A stretch of 64,000 bases of DNA from Amborella trichopoda. Lineage: Eukaryota; Streptophyta; Magnoliopsida; Amborellales; Amborellaceae. A program made the position numbers and the translations under genes. Location of the stretch: NCBI RefSeq assembly GCF_000471905.2, contig NW_006495778.1, positions 2,225,420 to 2,289,419 on the forward strand. The letters run 5' to 3'. Of the stretch, positions 1 through 11,626 are shown one piece after another (position 1 is the stretch's first letter; each line of letters opens with the position of its first letter). Under the pieces are notes generated by a model. That model saw only the letters and a program-made list of their open reading frames with translations, had not been told where the DNA came from and did not search any database.

Positions 1-680
1 ACTCTTGGTATGAGCTGAGACTCGTTCCTTTCTATCCTAGATCTCAGTCTAGGTTCTAGTATAGGTCTAAGCTTAGAGTTGCCTCTAGAGCTAGACTAGG
101 CTTACCCTAGTTTAGGGTTCAAACAAAAACCCAACAAGTCTAGCAGGTTTCATCCAGTGGAGTCCTAGCCTAAATCTTAGTTAGGGTTTTGCCCTTGAAG
201 TCAGACTAGGTCTACCATGAGGAGTCGAGTCTAGATCTAACAGAGTCTAGGAATCATGACCCAAGATCATAGCAAAGCAAGGTCCACCCCATGGCCCCAG
301 CTCAGTCTAGATCCAGAGAACCTAGTCAGTCTTAGAGGCACCGTCACAATGCTTCCTCACACATCATTCATAGCAAGCGTGTCAGTGACCTGACTCTCGA
401 CCCATATGGAACCGAACCTAGCCGTCGAATCCGCCTTCAAGGCCACCATTTAGAAGTCATGAGCCAACAAGTTGATAAAGTTTGCAACACCTTGAATAGT
501 TAAGGGGTCAGGCCGGGGGCAATCCTCCAAGATATAGGGGTTGACCTCAAATCCAGATGAAACAACAAGAATAAGGCCTCGGCCCAAATCTTTGAGTCAG
601 CCGATCTCAGCTGTATAAACCCCGATGGTCATATAGCAGCCCAATATTCTAGTCTTGGCCATCAGCCAGTTAGTGGGTGA

Positions 681-2320
681 GTGGGTTCACATACAACTAG
701 GGAAAGTCTACGCGAGGAACCCATCACCAGTAAATATCAAGGTTTTGACCTAACTCGATATTCAGACAATCCTAAGGTGTATGGTTACTTTCAAGACCTG
801 CTCAATAGAGGATACACCTTATTGCGCACTCAATCTAGGAAAGTCAGGTCAGAAGCTCATGCCATAGGCCAAGCCCAACATTTTGGCTCAAACCAGGATA
901 ATCTTAGGGCTGTTAGCCTGCCAATCCAACCCGCTACTGGCCAGGGGTCTAGTTCTAATCATCACTTGAGCCTAAGACTATCTAGAGGGTAGACTCCCTC
1001 TAGCAGTAGTTATAGCATTCATTCACTCTTTTAGTTTAGTGTTGGGGCAAGAGAGTACCCTAACCTTAGGGATAGATCATCCAATCAAGGTCAGGGTCAG
1101 GTAAGCCTAGTTGCCCAAGGTCAGAGGTCTAGTCGTCATAGCAACATGAATGGTCCATCCCAGTTAAGTGGTGATTCTATCCTGCAGGCTTCCTTGCATG
1201 GCCAAGTTGTGCAACCTCCGAGTAATGGGTATACTCTAATCCAATTCAACTCGGGTGAGTCTACAAGTCGACAACCGGCACATCAAGTTCAACACATTCC
1301 TCAAGCTCAGTCCTTGGGCAACCCGCTACGTGGGCCTAACAGTCGGTTCGTACGAGACACATACCGCAAAATTAGGTTCAATAGACCATACAACTGAGCC
1401 AGCTCACAACTACAACGACGGCTCAATTCGCTCGTATGAAACACCTCCAAGACTCTTTAGAGAAAATGATAATATGAGATTTCTCAACTATTAAAGCTTA
1501 TGTACAAGAAATTCTAGGAAACTTAGAATATCTACCAGTGGGGTTTGTGATGCCACAGTTCAGAAATAGATTTTTAGGGAAACCTGATGCACACATCAAC
1601 GCTTACTTATTGATGGTCCACACACTGCGAGACCGACCCAACCAACTTAAGGTCGTGTTCTCACATAGCTTATCAGAAGAACCCTTGATGTGGCACTGAA
1701 GATTCATGAAGGATAACTCTCAAGCAACTCCTGACGAAATGTTCAGGCAATTTTCCTCCCGTTATAGTGGAAGAAGGCCAAGACTTGTCACATTTGGTGA
1801 ATTAACTTCCACCAAACAGAAGTCGAGCGAATCTCCTTTCCTGTTTATAACCAGATTCAGAGAGGTCACTATACGAGTAATTGAAACTCCACTCCCTGAA
1901 GCCGTGAAGGTAAGCATAGCATTAGAGGCCATCACTCCAGAATATGTCACGTTCTTTAGTGTGGGGGCAGTCCCTTACTCATTTAATGATATGCTTGAAA
2001 GAGTATCACGATATGAATGAGCCAAGGAAGATAAAGCCGCAGCCAAAAAACCCTCTCAAGAAGGGGAGGTGAACATGATCAAGAAAAACAACCCTTCTGC
2101 AAACCATTCACAGGGAAATACTAAAATTAATTCTACCACATGGAGAATGCAGACTTACACCCCAAGGGAACTCACTCCCATTGATGTGTCTATGACCGAT
2201 GTCATGAAGAAGTTGCTTAAGGCAAGGCTCATAGAATTACCGACAGGAGCCAAGATTCCTCCTTTCCATGGAGGCGATACATCTCAATGGTGCGATTTGG
2301 CATTAAAGCTATGCCCATAG
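681..2320 (+). pseudogene. Gag-like region of the LTR element
   Basis: The clearest stretch is about 1560-2020, with phrases such as AYLLMVHTLRDRP, MFRQFSSRYSG and FLFITRFREV. They have the spacing and character of the retrotransposon gag capsid domain (hydrophobic helices, 'F...F...RF' pattern). Upstream (681-1500) the reading is rich in Ser, Gln and Asn with no recognisable domain. Downstream (2070-4270) it is polar and repetitive, with a near-duplicate phrase around 'TTNEIEPLFVDSQQ' at about 3650-3770. No zinc knuckle was found. The region is broken in several places and should be treated as a fossil. Confidence 0.6.
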
Positions 2321-4987
2321 CATGGAAAAATGTCGACCTTTTAGACATAGAGTTCATGACCTCATTGATAATGGCACGATAAGTGTTAGAAAGAAAGAGG
2401 CTGATGACATAGAAAAATCAGAAACTCTAGATGCTTCGACAAACAAATTTGATATTAACCTGATTAACTCAGGAGAATAACAAGTTGTGCCCAAACCCAA
2501 AGAACATCTACAAAGGACTTGGAGCACAAGAAGAAATCAACTGGAAAGTCCAGTAGATGAAGAAAAAAACGAGCATAACCTTACCCAAGAGTTAATGACT
2601 AAGGATACTCAAGATCAAAACAGTGAGGATGACCTTAGCTCCAAGCCCATAACTGAAAAAAGGGGAGAATAAAGAGGTATCGCATATGGGATTCTATTCC
2701 AAGATACACTCCAAAAAATGGCACAAGACATCCCCATCATCAAGAGTCACACTAGGGCATATGAACCCTTCAACCCATACTTTCAAGTTAATACAATAAA
2801 TAATTTATACGTGTGTGGCAACAAATCAAACTCGCAAGATCAATATGAACTCGGGCATAAGCTCAACCAAGGTTTTGAAGCTATGGATTCCCAAGCCCAT
2901 GATGACAAGAAAAACCTTAATTCTGAGACAATAACTCGTGAGGGGCCAATGATCAAGTGTTAAAAGTAAGCCCTACACCTCAAAACCTTGACGACCCACC
3001 TAAGTGGGATCAATATGATGAGGACGACGTTTCAGAAATTGATGCGATCCAGATCAACAAGAAGGGATCATCTTCTAAACAACGGGTCAACACCCCAAAG
3101 TCTCCCATTACGCTTCCAAACAAGGGGCCAAAACCTCAAATATCAAAAGAAGATGAACCTTTAGAAATTCTAAGGGGCCCACCTAAGCTACCTTCACCAG
3201 ACTTCTTGGTCATGGGATGAGGAGCCAAGCTCAGAAGATTTAACCGAGTCACCTCTCGAGGTGAACCCAGTTATAGATGATGGAAAAGCAAAGAGCCCAA
3301 ATTTGACTATTCCCAAAGATTTGACATCTTCGCTAAAGTTAATAGAACTCGAACCTTTGGAAACTTTAAGGGGTACACTTGGGCCACTTTCACAAGATTT
3401 CTTGAATGATCAACCAATCTAGGATCAAGAATTGGATATTGAAAATCAGACCATGTTACCTACTCAAGAGGCAGACTCTCTAAAAGTCATTAACGACATG
3501 AGCACAACTCTGATAACTGGAGCACCACCATGTAAAGAGAATTCATCCTGTGAAGAACAAGTTCCCAACGAAACTGAAAGCCTTGAAGGGGTAACTCCAT
3601 CAAAATATTCGATAGGGGCAAACTCCTCTCATGAAAAGGATACAATAGGGACAACTAATGAGATTGAACCCTTGTTTGTTGATTCCCAACAAATCATAAG
3701 ACCGTTTAATACAACGGGGGCAACTAATGAGATTGAATCCTTCTTTGTTGACTCCCAACAGGTTGTAAGGCCAACTAGTACCAACTCAGCCACTCCTCTT
3801 GTGCGAGAGTCTCACCTAAGCTCGAGCTCTAAGAAGGAGTCTACTACGGAGTTAACCCCCGACAAACAATTCGAAATTTGCAATGAAAAAGGCTACCGAA
3901 AAGAAGTTGGGGGATCACTCACCCCTTGCAAATAACTAAATGAGTCATTCATGTATCACCCTTCAAAAGGCATTAACGTCAAATGTGTAACATGAAGTAC
4001 TCCATTAACGGGAAAACCCTGATGAGCCTATTTGTCCATACAAAAGGCTAAGGGATTTGAAAACTGTGCGTGATATTTAGTCCCAAAATCAAGGTTAAAG
4101 TGGAGCAGTTTAAAGGAAAAGTTCAACGGAAATTTAACAACCATTGTCAAAGAGATTTTGGATGCCAACCTGGGTCAAGGGAAATCAGAGGAAGACCGAT
4201 ATTAGAACCTCCCTACCACTTGGAGGAGGAAAAGATGTTCGAATTCTTACATGATCTTAAGGCAAAATGCTAAAAAAAAAAAGAGGGTCACCTTTGAATC
4301 TTCTTCCTCCTCCTCCTCTTCCTTTGTCACTGTTTTCTTCTTAAAAAAAAAAAATTTCCGCTGGGCTGAAAATTCGAAAGAAACCCTATGCATTGGAAAA
4401 AAGGCAACCGGGTTGAACACCCCACAAGGGACCCCGGAGTGAAAAAAAAAAAAAAATCAGCTGGGTTGAAAATCCGAAAGGAACCCCAAGCGTTGGAAAA
4501 AAGATCAACGAGCTAAACACTCGAAAGGGACCCCGGGACGATGAAAAAGAAGAAGTTCTCTCCTTCCTTCTACTTACCAAAGTATTTTCTCTCTAAACAT
4601 CTTATTTTCCTCCCCTGAGTCAAAGTGGTGTTAAAAGAAAAATTAATAAGTATTAGCCTGACGGAATGTTGTTAAGGACCTAGATTGTCTGAAACTTTAA
4701 AAGGTGAGTGGTGGAGGAACAAAATTGGAAATCTAAAGAGATTCTGAACACCCAATGACAATATCCTGTATTTTCGAAACTTTGTTTCGCTCGAAACTCC
4801 AAGAACTCTCATTCAATTGCAATACAAGAGCTGAGGTTGGAAGATAAATAAATACTTGATGATTCCTCGTCCCGAAGATCCAAGCAAAGACCCGATACAC
4901 TCACATAAGGTCAACCAAAGGGGTCACAAGTGGTTAAACTATAAGACCTACATTAAAAGAAAACCACCCCCCAACTGGGGCAACAAG

Positions 4988-4990
4988 AAA

Positions 4991-5069
<79 letters not shown>
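4988..5069. repeat. AAAT/AAT microsatellite
   Basis: Runs of aaat followed by aat units lie inside the LTR element, between gag and the polypurine tract. The equivalent run in the second copy (about 13046-13100) is shorter and partly homopolymeric. Length difference at such repeats is normal and says little about age. Confidence 0.95.
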
Positions 5070-5070
<1 letters not shown>

Positions 5071-5770
5071 TCCACGATTGTATGAGTATAACTGCTGACT
5101 ACACCGTCCATCGCTGCATGACGTTAAACTGCTTAGAGGGCTCTATGGTTGCAGGAGTTTAAACTGCTAACCAACTTTGTTTTTCGAAATATCTTCCCCT
5201 TTTCAAAATTTTCACTATATGTAATGTGTTTTCAAAAACTTTAATTTCTTTATTAAAATTGTAACATGTCCCTGCTCCGGGTTCTATTTTAAATCTGCCC
5301 CTATCTTCAAAATTTCTAAAATGTCTTTTAAAACGAAGGAGCTTGGATACCCGTACATGATGAATACCGTGTTTGCCGTGTTGCTGCCTCGTCTCTCACT
5401 TTGGATTCGGCCAAACAAGTCTCTTCCTATAGAAGGCCTTAGGAAACCCTAAGGAGATCAAAGAAGATGCTAGGGTTAAAAATTTTCGAACTGCAAAACC
5501 CCGGAAGTTAAGTGGCATGATAAAAAAATCTAACTCGAGTTTCAAGCTTGTGTAACTCAATGACATGTCACGTCGAAAACACTAGGAGGAAAAATTCCCT
5601 AAGTGGGTGAGCTCGATGAGAGCAATGACTTGGAGGGATAGTTGGTGGGCCCTCTGACCACGTGACCTCAAGAATAAATCTTTGACATTCACCTGCCCCT
5701 CGAAGGGGATGGAACGCCAGAGTGTCTACTTCTTTGGCACTCACCTGCCACTCGAAGGACAAGGAGTGCC

Positions 5771-5783
5771 AAAGAGGGGCAAC
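5771..5783 (+). other. Polypurine tract of the LTR element
   Basis: AAAGAGGGGC stands immediately before the LTR start (TGTAGACACC at 5784), the usual position of the plus-strand primer in LTR retrotransposons. The same arrangement occurs in the second copy just before 13812. Confidence 0.7.
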
Positions 5784-6323
5784 TGTAGACACCCCATTTT
5801 AAATCTGGCAAATTTCGTGGTTTCCTGAACCATTAGGATCACACTTAACCTAGTAAACCCATTTTTTTGGATAAGTACGTGTTGGTTATGTGAGTATATC
5901 CTCCCCAGGGGATTTTGACCTCTATAAACCCTCTTTTCGTGGTCATTTGGAGAAGGGAGAGAAAAGGATTAGAGTGAAATGGAAAATATGATTTGGAAGA
6001 GAGAGAGAGACCAAACCCTAGGAGAGAGCAGATAGAGATAAAAAAAATTTGAGAGACCAAAACCTTAGGGAGGAGAATAGATAGAGATCAGATAGAAAAA
6101 ACCAAATAGAGTTACACGAGAGAAGATAAAACCCTAGAAACTTCTTAAGAAACCCGAGCCTCCTGAGAGAAAACCTAAGTCTGAGAAAACCTAAACTTTT
6201 GGGCACAACCACCCTTCTTCAACCAGAGACTTTCTGGTAAACATTTGATCCAGAGAGACAAAAGATGACCGGTTCTAATACGGGCGAGCCCCAAAAGGCT
6301 CGGGAGTCTCGGGTTGGCGGCCA
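5784..6323 (+). repeat. 3' LTR of the Gypsy-type element (copy A)
   Basis: The repeat begins TGTAGACACCCC after the polypurine tract. A tataaa-like stretch lies near 5925. I place the end at the CA of 'ggcggcca' (6323), because the sequence to the right reads as LINE ORF2 on the minus strand. This gives 540 bp, the same length as the second copy. The 3' boundary is inferred, as no 5' LTR is available in the window for comparison. Confidence 0.6.
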
Positions 6324-8435
6324 TCTAAGGGGACCTTGGATTGGACAGTGGCAAATTTCTGAGAAGAACGTTTGTATAGCTCCGGGAAAGCATCTTTGAG
6401 GGGATATTGATGGTGTCATTTGTTATGCCATAATTTAATAGTGGAGCCACTCCCAACCACCATTTTGGAAAAGCCAGAAAAATGTTTCTCACTAAAAGGA
6501 TGCCCTTCCATACCCACGAAGCACTTGCTCTAGCAGGAGGGCAACGAGCAATGTAACCTTGCAGGTCTCTATACTTGTCAAGAATGATGTATTCCCAAAG
6601 AAGCCCTTGCTGTCTTGACAAGCAACACCACCATTTAGTGAGCAAGGCGTCGTTGATTGCTTCTAGTCGTCTGATGCCCAACCTATCTTCTTTTTTTTAT
6701 AGGCAGACATAAGACCATTTATGGAGATGAATTTTTTTTTGGTGTTAACTCTCGCTCCAAAGGAAGTTCCACATCTAGGATTGAAGCTTCTTAATGACCC
6801 GAGGAGGAGCTTGAAACAGTGATAAGTAGTAAATTGGTAGATTTGAAAGGGTTGCTTTGATTAGGGTGATCCTATCGGCCAAAGAGAGATATCTTGAGAT
6901 ATGTTGATTTCCACTCATGAAATTTGTGCTGGAATCTACTGATCAAGGGGTCCCACTAAGCTCTCGGCATGAAAGATAAGGAAAGAGAGATACCAAGATA
7001 CTTGCTAGGGAATTAGTCAATCTGGCAGTCCATCCAAAGTGCCCAGTCCTTGAGCTTTGCCTCTTCACAGTTGACCCCCATCAGTCTAGTTTTGGCCATA
7101 TTTAATTTGGCCCTTGAAATAAGCTCATAGCATTTAAGGAAAAGCTAAATGTTATAGACATTGACTTCGGAGGCCTCTAGCATGAGCAAAGTACCGTCGA
7201 CATATTGAAGGTGGAAAATGGGGTGTCCCCCTGGCCAAGGAAAAAGCCCATTAACCAAGCCTCTCCTTGAGACATCCTCTAGCATTTTGCTTAAAGATTC
7301 AACAACTAGGGTAAAAAGGAAAGGGGGAAGCTGATCTTCTTGTCTTAGCCCTCTCGATGATTTGAAGTAACTGCAAGACTTGCCATTGACAAGGATGGGG
7401 ATATGGGTAGAGGCTAGGCAACCCTTAATCCAGCTTCTCCATTTCGCTCCAAATCCAATCAACCTCATTAAATTGTCCAGATAATCCCAATCCAATCTAT
7501 TGTAGGCTTTCTCAAAATTCAAATTTAGGAAAACCCCTTTGCCCCGAATGAATCACTTCTTGTGCGATAAGCAGCCCATCCATGATCTGTATGTCTTTGA
7601 TGAAAGCCATATGGGGACCCTTAACAACACAATGAAGGACCTTCCTTAACCTATTGGCCAAAATTTTGGCTAGGATCTTATAGATAGCAGAGAGCAAGCT
7701 AATTGGATGAATGTCATGAAGAGATTCGATAGAAGCATTTTTGGGGATGAGAGCTACAAATGTGGAGTTGATCGAGTTACTAACAAAACCATCAACAAAG
7801 AATTGTGATATCCAATTGAGAAAATCAGTTTTAACGAGATCCCAAAAATCTTGGAAGAAGGCAAGGAGAAACCCATTGAGTCTCGGGGCTTTGTCTCTGG
7901 GGAGTCTAAAGACTAACAATTTAACTTCTTCTTCAGAGCAAGCTGACTCCAGTTCCTCAGCATGACCCTGGGGAAGGGTATCAAAGGGGACATCTTAAAA
8001 GGAGCAAGGGAGACGAAACTCCCCCGAGAAAGCTATTTTGAAATGATTAACTATTGCTGCCTCCATAGCTGAAGAGTCATCTGGGTTTACTCTCGCAATT
8101 TGAAAGCCACTGAGGGAGTTTTGTCTCCTTCTGGAATTTGCCAAAGCATGAAAGTATTTGTATTATTGTTACTTCGACCCATTTAGATCTAGACCATTGG
8201 AAACAATATACCTCTTCCTTTCTAAGCAAATCATCCAAGATAGATTTCAATGAAGCTCTGGCAAGAATTTGGTTGGCATCAAAGCCCCCTCTGTTTTGTT
8301 CAAGCGCATTTAGGATCTCAATTCCAACAGAGGTTGCAGAAATAGATTCTACAAGAAATCCAAAAGTGCTTTTGCTCCACTAACGTAGCCTGGTTTTGAG
8401 AAGTTTTAGTTTGCACATGAGAACAAGGCCGGACT
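6324..8435 (-). pseudogene. L1 ORF2 reverse transcriptase region (copy A)
   Basis: RT motifs appear in order: DKAPRLNGF (usual DKAPGPDGF), TFVALIPK, HPISLLSAIYKILAK, FEKAYNRLDW, RGLRQEDQLPPFLF (usual RQGDPLSPFLF) and LQYVDGTLL (catalytic YADD degenerated to YVDG). The C-terminal part 'GIRRLEAINDALLTKWW' is at 6620-6680. The frame changes between the palm motifs, around 7510-7550 (just before FEKAYN), and again before the C-terminal block. The loss of the catalytic Asp pair and the frameshifts make it inactive. Such an enzyme would have made cDNA at the nicked target. Confidence 0.9.
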
Positions 8436-8439
8436 AGCC

Positions 8440-8875
8440 AGAAAGGTTATTGTTAGTACCCTGATTGAATCTCCGAGTGTACTATCATGTGGAGTGGGTT
8501 ATTACAATAAGATTAGATGGCCTCATGAAATCCTCTCTAGCCCCCCTCTAAACTCTTCTATGGTTAAACTCAATAATTTTATCTCGTCGATGGGTCTCTT
8601 AGACCTGCACTCGTTTTACATGGAGCAACAATTCCACAGTTAGACCGCAAATTTTTAAGTGGGTCGAGTTATCTTGTCTCAGGACTAGGAAGAGAAATTC
8701 CCCAAAACCTCTATCTTGGCAGTACCCTACACAGCTTCTGACCATGTCCCTCTGCTCTTGGATTCAGAGGGCAAACAGTTTGGGCCTTCTCTTTTTTGCT
8801 TTGAACTCAAGTGGCTTAAAGAGCCTAGCCTTCGACAAGTAGTGTCATTAGTTTGGTAGAGAGCATATTAAAAAT
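8440..8875 (+). pseudogene. Inverted endonuclease segment inside L1 copy A
   Basis: Only here does the LINE read on the plus strand. The phrases include GYYNKIRWPHE (degraded GDFNxIRW), MGLLDLHSF, DWEEKF and TASDHVPLLLDSEGKQF. The last contains the SDH motif that ends the APE-type endonuclease domain, and it is followed by FELKWLKEP. On both sides the LINE reads on the minus strand: the endonuclease N-terminal part (NVYGPNVVADKS, about 8885-8930) on the right and 'CKLKLLKTRLRQW', the linker after the endonuclease, on the left (about 8400). The order and polarity fit a simple inversion of about 435 bp with breakpoints near 8440 and 8875. The same inversion is present in copy B at 16471-16905. 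Confidence 0.8.
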
Positions 8876-9320
8876 ACTAGATTTATCAGCCACCACATTT
8901 GGGCCATATACATTAGACAATATCCAAGAGAAAGAGGCGGAAAGAGGCTAAAATATTCAAAGACCAAGGATTACGATCCAAAAAAGAAAAACCCATAATA
9001 ACTGGGTCCCGGACAGTTAAAAGACCTTCAGAGAGGCCAACAGCAGGGTAAAAATTATCGGCCCACAGCCTCAAAAAGAGCACACCAAGGAGAGGTCTAT
9101 GACCTGAAGCTTAGTTTATTGCAAGCGAACAAAAAGAAGCCGGTGTCAGCTCACCATCCTAGCCAACGCCCTTCACTTGTGAACATCTCCCATACCTCAC
9201 ACATTCCATGAAAGGATCTTTATTTGGAACGGAAGTCTTTACCGCCCCTAGTGACCTCAGGGGGCAGTAGCAAGTGGACTGAAAAACAAGCCAGTTGTCA
9301 ATTCCTCTGCCTCCCTTTAC
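8876..9320 (-). pseudogene. L1 ORF2 endonuclease N-terminal part (copy A)
   Basis: The minus-strand reading gives LWADNFYPAVGLSEGLL, RDPVIMGFSF and NVYGPNVVADKSS, matching the middle of a plant L1 APE-like endonuclease up to the NVYGP block. The expected next block (W..PW.VGGDFN) is on the other strand because of the inversion. The start of ORF2 is not resolved, and stops occur. Confidence 0.65.
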
Positions 9321-10165
9321 AGCCTAGAGGGGACTCTCCTTGATCGTGGGTTTGGTGCAGGCTCCTCAATGATGTGTACAACGACCTCTTCAATTATAAT
9401 GACATCTCCAGAGAAGTACACATACATGACATCCAGCATCTTGGCCACCTTGTTCCTAACCTCAGCTCTTTTAAATTGTACAGGAGAGCAATTTTTAGAG
9501 CGCAGAGAGAGTTCCTCTTTGGAGGAATCCGAGGATTCTGTCATGAGAATGGGGGGGCTTGAGGAATGGTTGCCATGAGTAATCCTTTGGCAACATGATA
9601 TTTGTTAGCCAGCATGGAGGGGGTTCTGAGAGAGAGGTGGCCCCAAGAACTGCCCTTCTCTCACTCAGAGAAGGTCAATTTTACAGTTCCATCTAGGAGA
9701 GGCACAAAGGGTTTGGAGACAGGAACAACAAGGTCCTAAGCATGGAGGAAGTTAGCTCTTGGGGCAGCCATAATGGAGAGTTGGGCTTTTCTGGCTAAGA
9801 GGCTTTTGAGGATAAGGGAAACGGAGGTTGCAAAGATAATAAGCTAAAAAGGTAGGAAGAGGTTGTGGGAGGGAAGACTATTTATAGGCGACAAAGGGGT
9901 AGGTTTAGATATCAAACGATCAACAGGGAGCGAGACAACCAAAGTGAGGGGCACAAATCTAGAAGTTATATCCGCCGCCTCAATAGGCACATCAGAGTAG
10001 AGATCCTGACAATCCGCTGTCGGATGTGCCACCCGTAAGGTCTCGGGACAACAGGGTGATGATTCTCTAGAGGGGGCGGGATCACGAAGGGACGTGACCA
10101 GTGTGGAAACCGAGGAGTCCTCCATGCAGCAAGTCGGTTCACCGAAGGCCTTGAGGACCGACGGT

Positions 10166-10942
10166 TCACCTCTCTAGAAAGAGGAATTCTTGAACCGCAA
10201 GCTCATAGTCAGGACTAGACAACGGTAAAAACGTATTCGAATTTGAATTAAAAAAAAGTGTTGGAGTCGTTAGAGCTCCCGCCTCTTGAATCCTCAGAAC
10301 CAGAGCCAATGAACTTCTTGCACCAAAATTGCTTGGAAACTTTCTTGGGATGGTCACCAGAGTGAAACTTTCTCTTGCTGAAAACCAAGGTCCATTGCTA
10401 GTTTGGAAGGGGGGAGCTTTGAGCAGGGAGATTAGGAAGGAAGCTTCTAACAAGAAGAGAGGCTTACCCTTCGTTCTTCCTAGAAGACTCAAAGGCAGCT
10501 GAACAAGCCAGAGGAACAGGTAGGGGCCCTCTTGGAAAACAAATAGAGCAAAGAGCTCGCCACACATTCTGAGCAAAAAATTATTAGGGATAGAGCAGCC
10601 TAGGGTCCGTTGAATCTTGATACGAAGCACCCTTAAAGAAGGCCTAGCTGAAGAGAACCAGTCCACCTCAACTAGAGTACCACAGTAAGAAGCCAGCAAG
10701 GTGAAAACTTATTTGGTCTAGACAAGGATAGGGATCCCCTCAATACAGAGACAAACATAAGCTGGTGGGATGAAGGAGACGTTAAAACAAGATGTCCATT
10801 TTTCAATGGACATTAAAGTCCCTTTGAGCCTCCAACATATCTGGGAGAAGACTCTATTCACATCCTCTATCTTTTCAAAGAACAAGATGGCTCTGCTACC
10901 TGGTATATCTCTACACGAGAGGCTGCAACCCCACGATTTCAA
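10166..10942 (-). pseudogene. L1 ORF1, DUF4283-like nucleic-acid-binding region (copy A)
   Basis: The minus-strand piece 10718-10942 reads ILFFEKIEDVNRVFSQICW followed by RLKGTLMSIEKWTSCFN and a Pro/Val segment ending CLCIEGIPI. This is the DUF4283 pattern (hydrophobic strand, 'G.l..l..W...f', 'v.i.GlP') typical of plant L1 ORF1 proteins. The next piece (10166-10699) contains 'ASYCGTLVEVD' and 'LRVLRIKIQRTLG', the usual continuation. ORF1 proteins package the LINE RNA. A frame change separates the two pieces. The 165-codon plus-strand frame over the same DNA is antisense and not a gene. Confidence 0.75.
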
Positions 10943-11359
10943 AGCCCAATCCTATAGCATACTAAGGCCTTTAACAAGTGGAGAGAAAGAGCACACTAGA
11001 GCCTTATCCAACATTTTTAGACACCTAGGCATCAATGTACACCACTTTGAAACTGTTCAAGTATGGGAGATCCTTAAAAGGGACCACCGATTTGGGCTTC
11101 GGTACCATAGGGCAGCCAAAGCACACACTTCTCTAGTCCCTCTTCGAGGGGTTAGTCGTGTCAGTGCTACAATCAAAGGCCAAGGGAGCCTTACCTTTGT
11201 TACAACTTATAGCCTTATTTTCTCTATTGCTAGACCAAGAGCTCAAAGAACGAGAGCTAGAAGCTGAAAAGCTCCCCAAGGTTACCTGCATCATTGCTAG
11301 AACGAGAGCCCCATAAGCGAGAACCTGGAGCGCGAAACCTCCCCATCACCATGCGAAAA

Positions 11360-11379
11360 NNNNNNNNNNNNNNNNNNNN
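11360..11379. other. Assembly gap (20 N)
   Basis: Twenty N bases interrupt the LINE 5' leader just after 'ccatcaccatgcg'. In copy B the matching position continues with about 360 more bases of leader. Sequence may be missing or wrongly joined here. Confidence 1.
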
Positions 11380-11626
11380 CTGAGGTGTCGCGCTAAAAGC
11401 AGACTTTTATCGTACGAAAACCACGTCCGCTAAAGGACGTTGCCAGGTGCAAGCCGCAGGAGGCAAAAGCAGGCAAAAGAAAAAAGTAAAGGCAAAGGAA
11501 AATCTTTTGAAAATAGTGATGGTCCTCAAGGACCATCATATTCAAACAGAACATCACCTATTTAAAAGCATATTTTTCTTCCTTTTTTTTTTTTTTTTTT
11601 TTTTTGAAATTTTTAGGATTGTTACA
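11380..11626. other. Unassigned stretch between gap and second composite copy
   Basis: This sequence matches neither flank of the duplicated block that I can see. It contains a short palindrome (atggtcctcaaggaccat, about 11519-11536) and ends in a run of T (11582-11605). No gene was recognised. It could be the true left flank of copy B, or sequence placed here by mis-scaffolding. Confidence 0.6.

Larger units (their letters stand above)
1..6323 (+). mobile_element. Ty3/Gypsy-type LTR element, gag-bearing, 5' end outside window
   Basis: The orientation is set by a gag-like reading on the plus strand at about 680-2320, a purine-rich tract at 5771 and an LTR starting TGTAGACACCCC at 5784. The block 4350-4530 repeats short phrases such as gctgaaaattcgaaag, which I associate with Tat/Ogre-like Gypsy elements; that assignment is from memory. 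No protease, reverse transcriptase or integrase is seen in 6.3 kb, so the element is non-autonomous or internally deleted. It is a fossil with several breaks in gag. Its 3' LTR is followed directly by LINE ORF2 sequence on the other strand, suggesting that it inserted into that LINE. The 5' LTR would lie left of the window. Confidence 0.75.
3570..11359 (+). repeat. Composite Gypsy + L1 block, copy A of a 7.8-kb direct repeat
   Basis: It matches 11627-19389 from the phrase 'gaaactgaaagcc' to the LINE leader at 'ccatcaccatgcg'. The offset is 8057 at the left end and 8030 at the right, mostly from microsatellite length. The intervening element order, the 540-bp LTR length and the LINE inversion are identical in both copies. 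Confidence 0.95.
6324..11359 (-). mobile_element. L1-type LINE, copy A, 3'-truncated by the LTR element
   Basis: Read on the minus strand: a 5' leader (10943-11359, cut by an N gap), ORF1 with a DUF4283-like domain (10166-10942), a variable ORF1 tail and spacer (about 9321-10165), the endonuclease N-terminal part (about 8876-9320), an inverted endonuclease segment (8440-8875) and reverse transcriptase (about 6700-8435). It stops at 'FPELYKRSSQKFATVQSK' near 6324-6390, in the part of ORF2 that follows the RT. The rest of ORF2, the 3' UTR and the poly(A) are missing. LINEs normally lose their 5' end, so a lost 3' end next to an LTR fits insertion of the LTR element into the LINE. ORF2 is frameshifted and interrupted by stops. 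Confidence 0.85.

Noticed and set aside
10770-11267. 165-codon plus-strand frame (and 176 codons at 18800-19330)
   Set aside because: Lies antisense over the DUF4283-like ORF1 and leader of the LINEs; no domain; duplicated only because the LINE block is duplicated.
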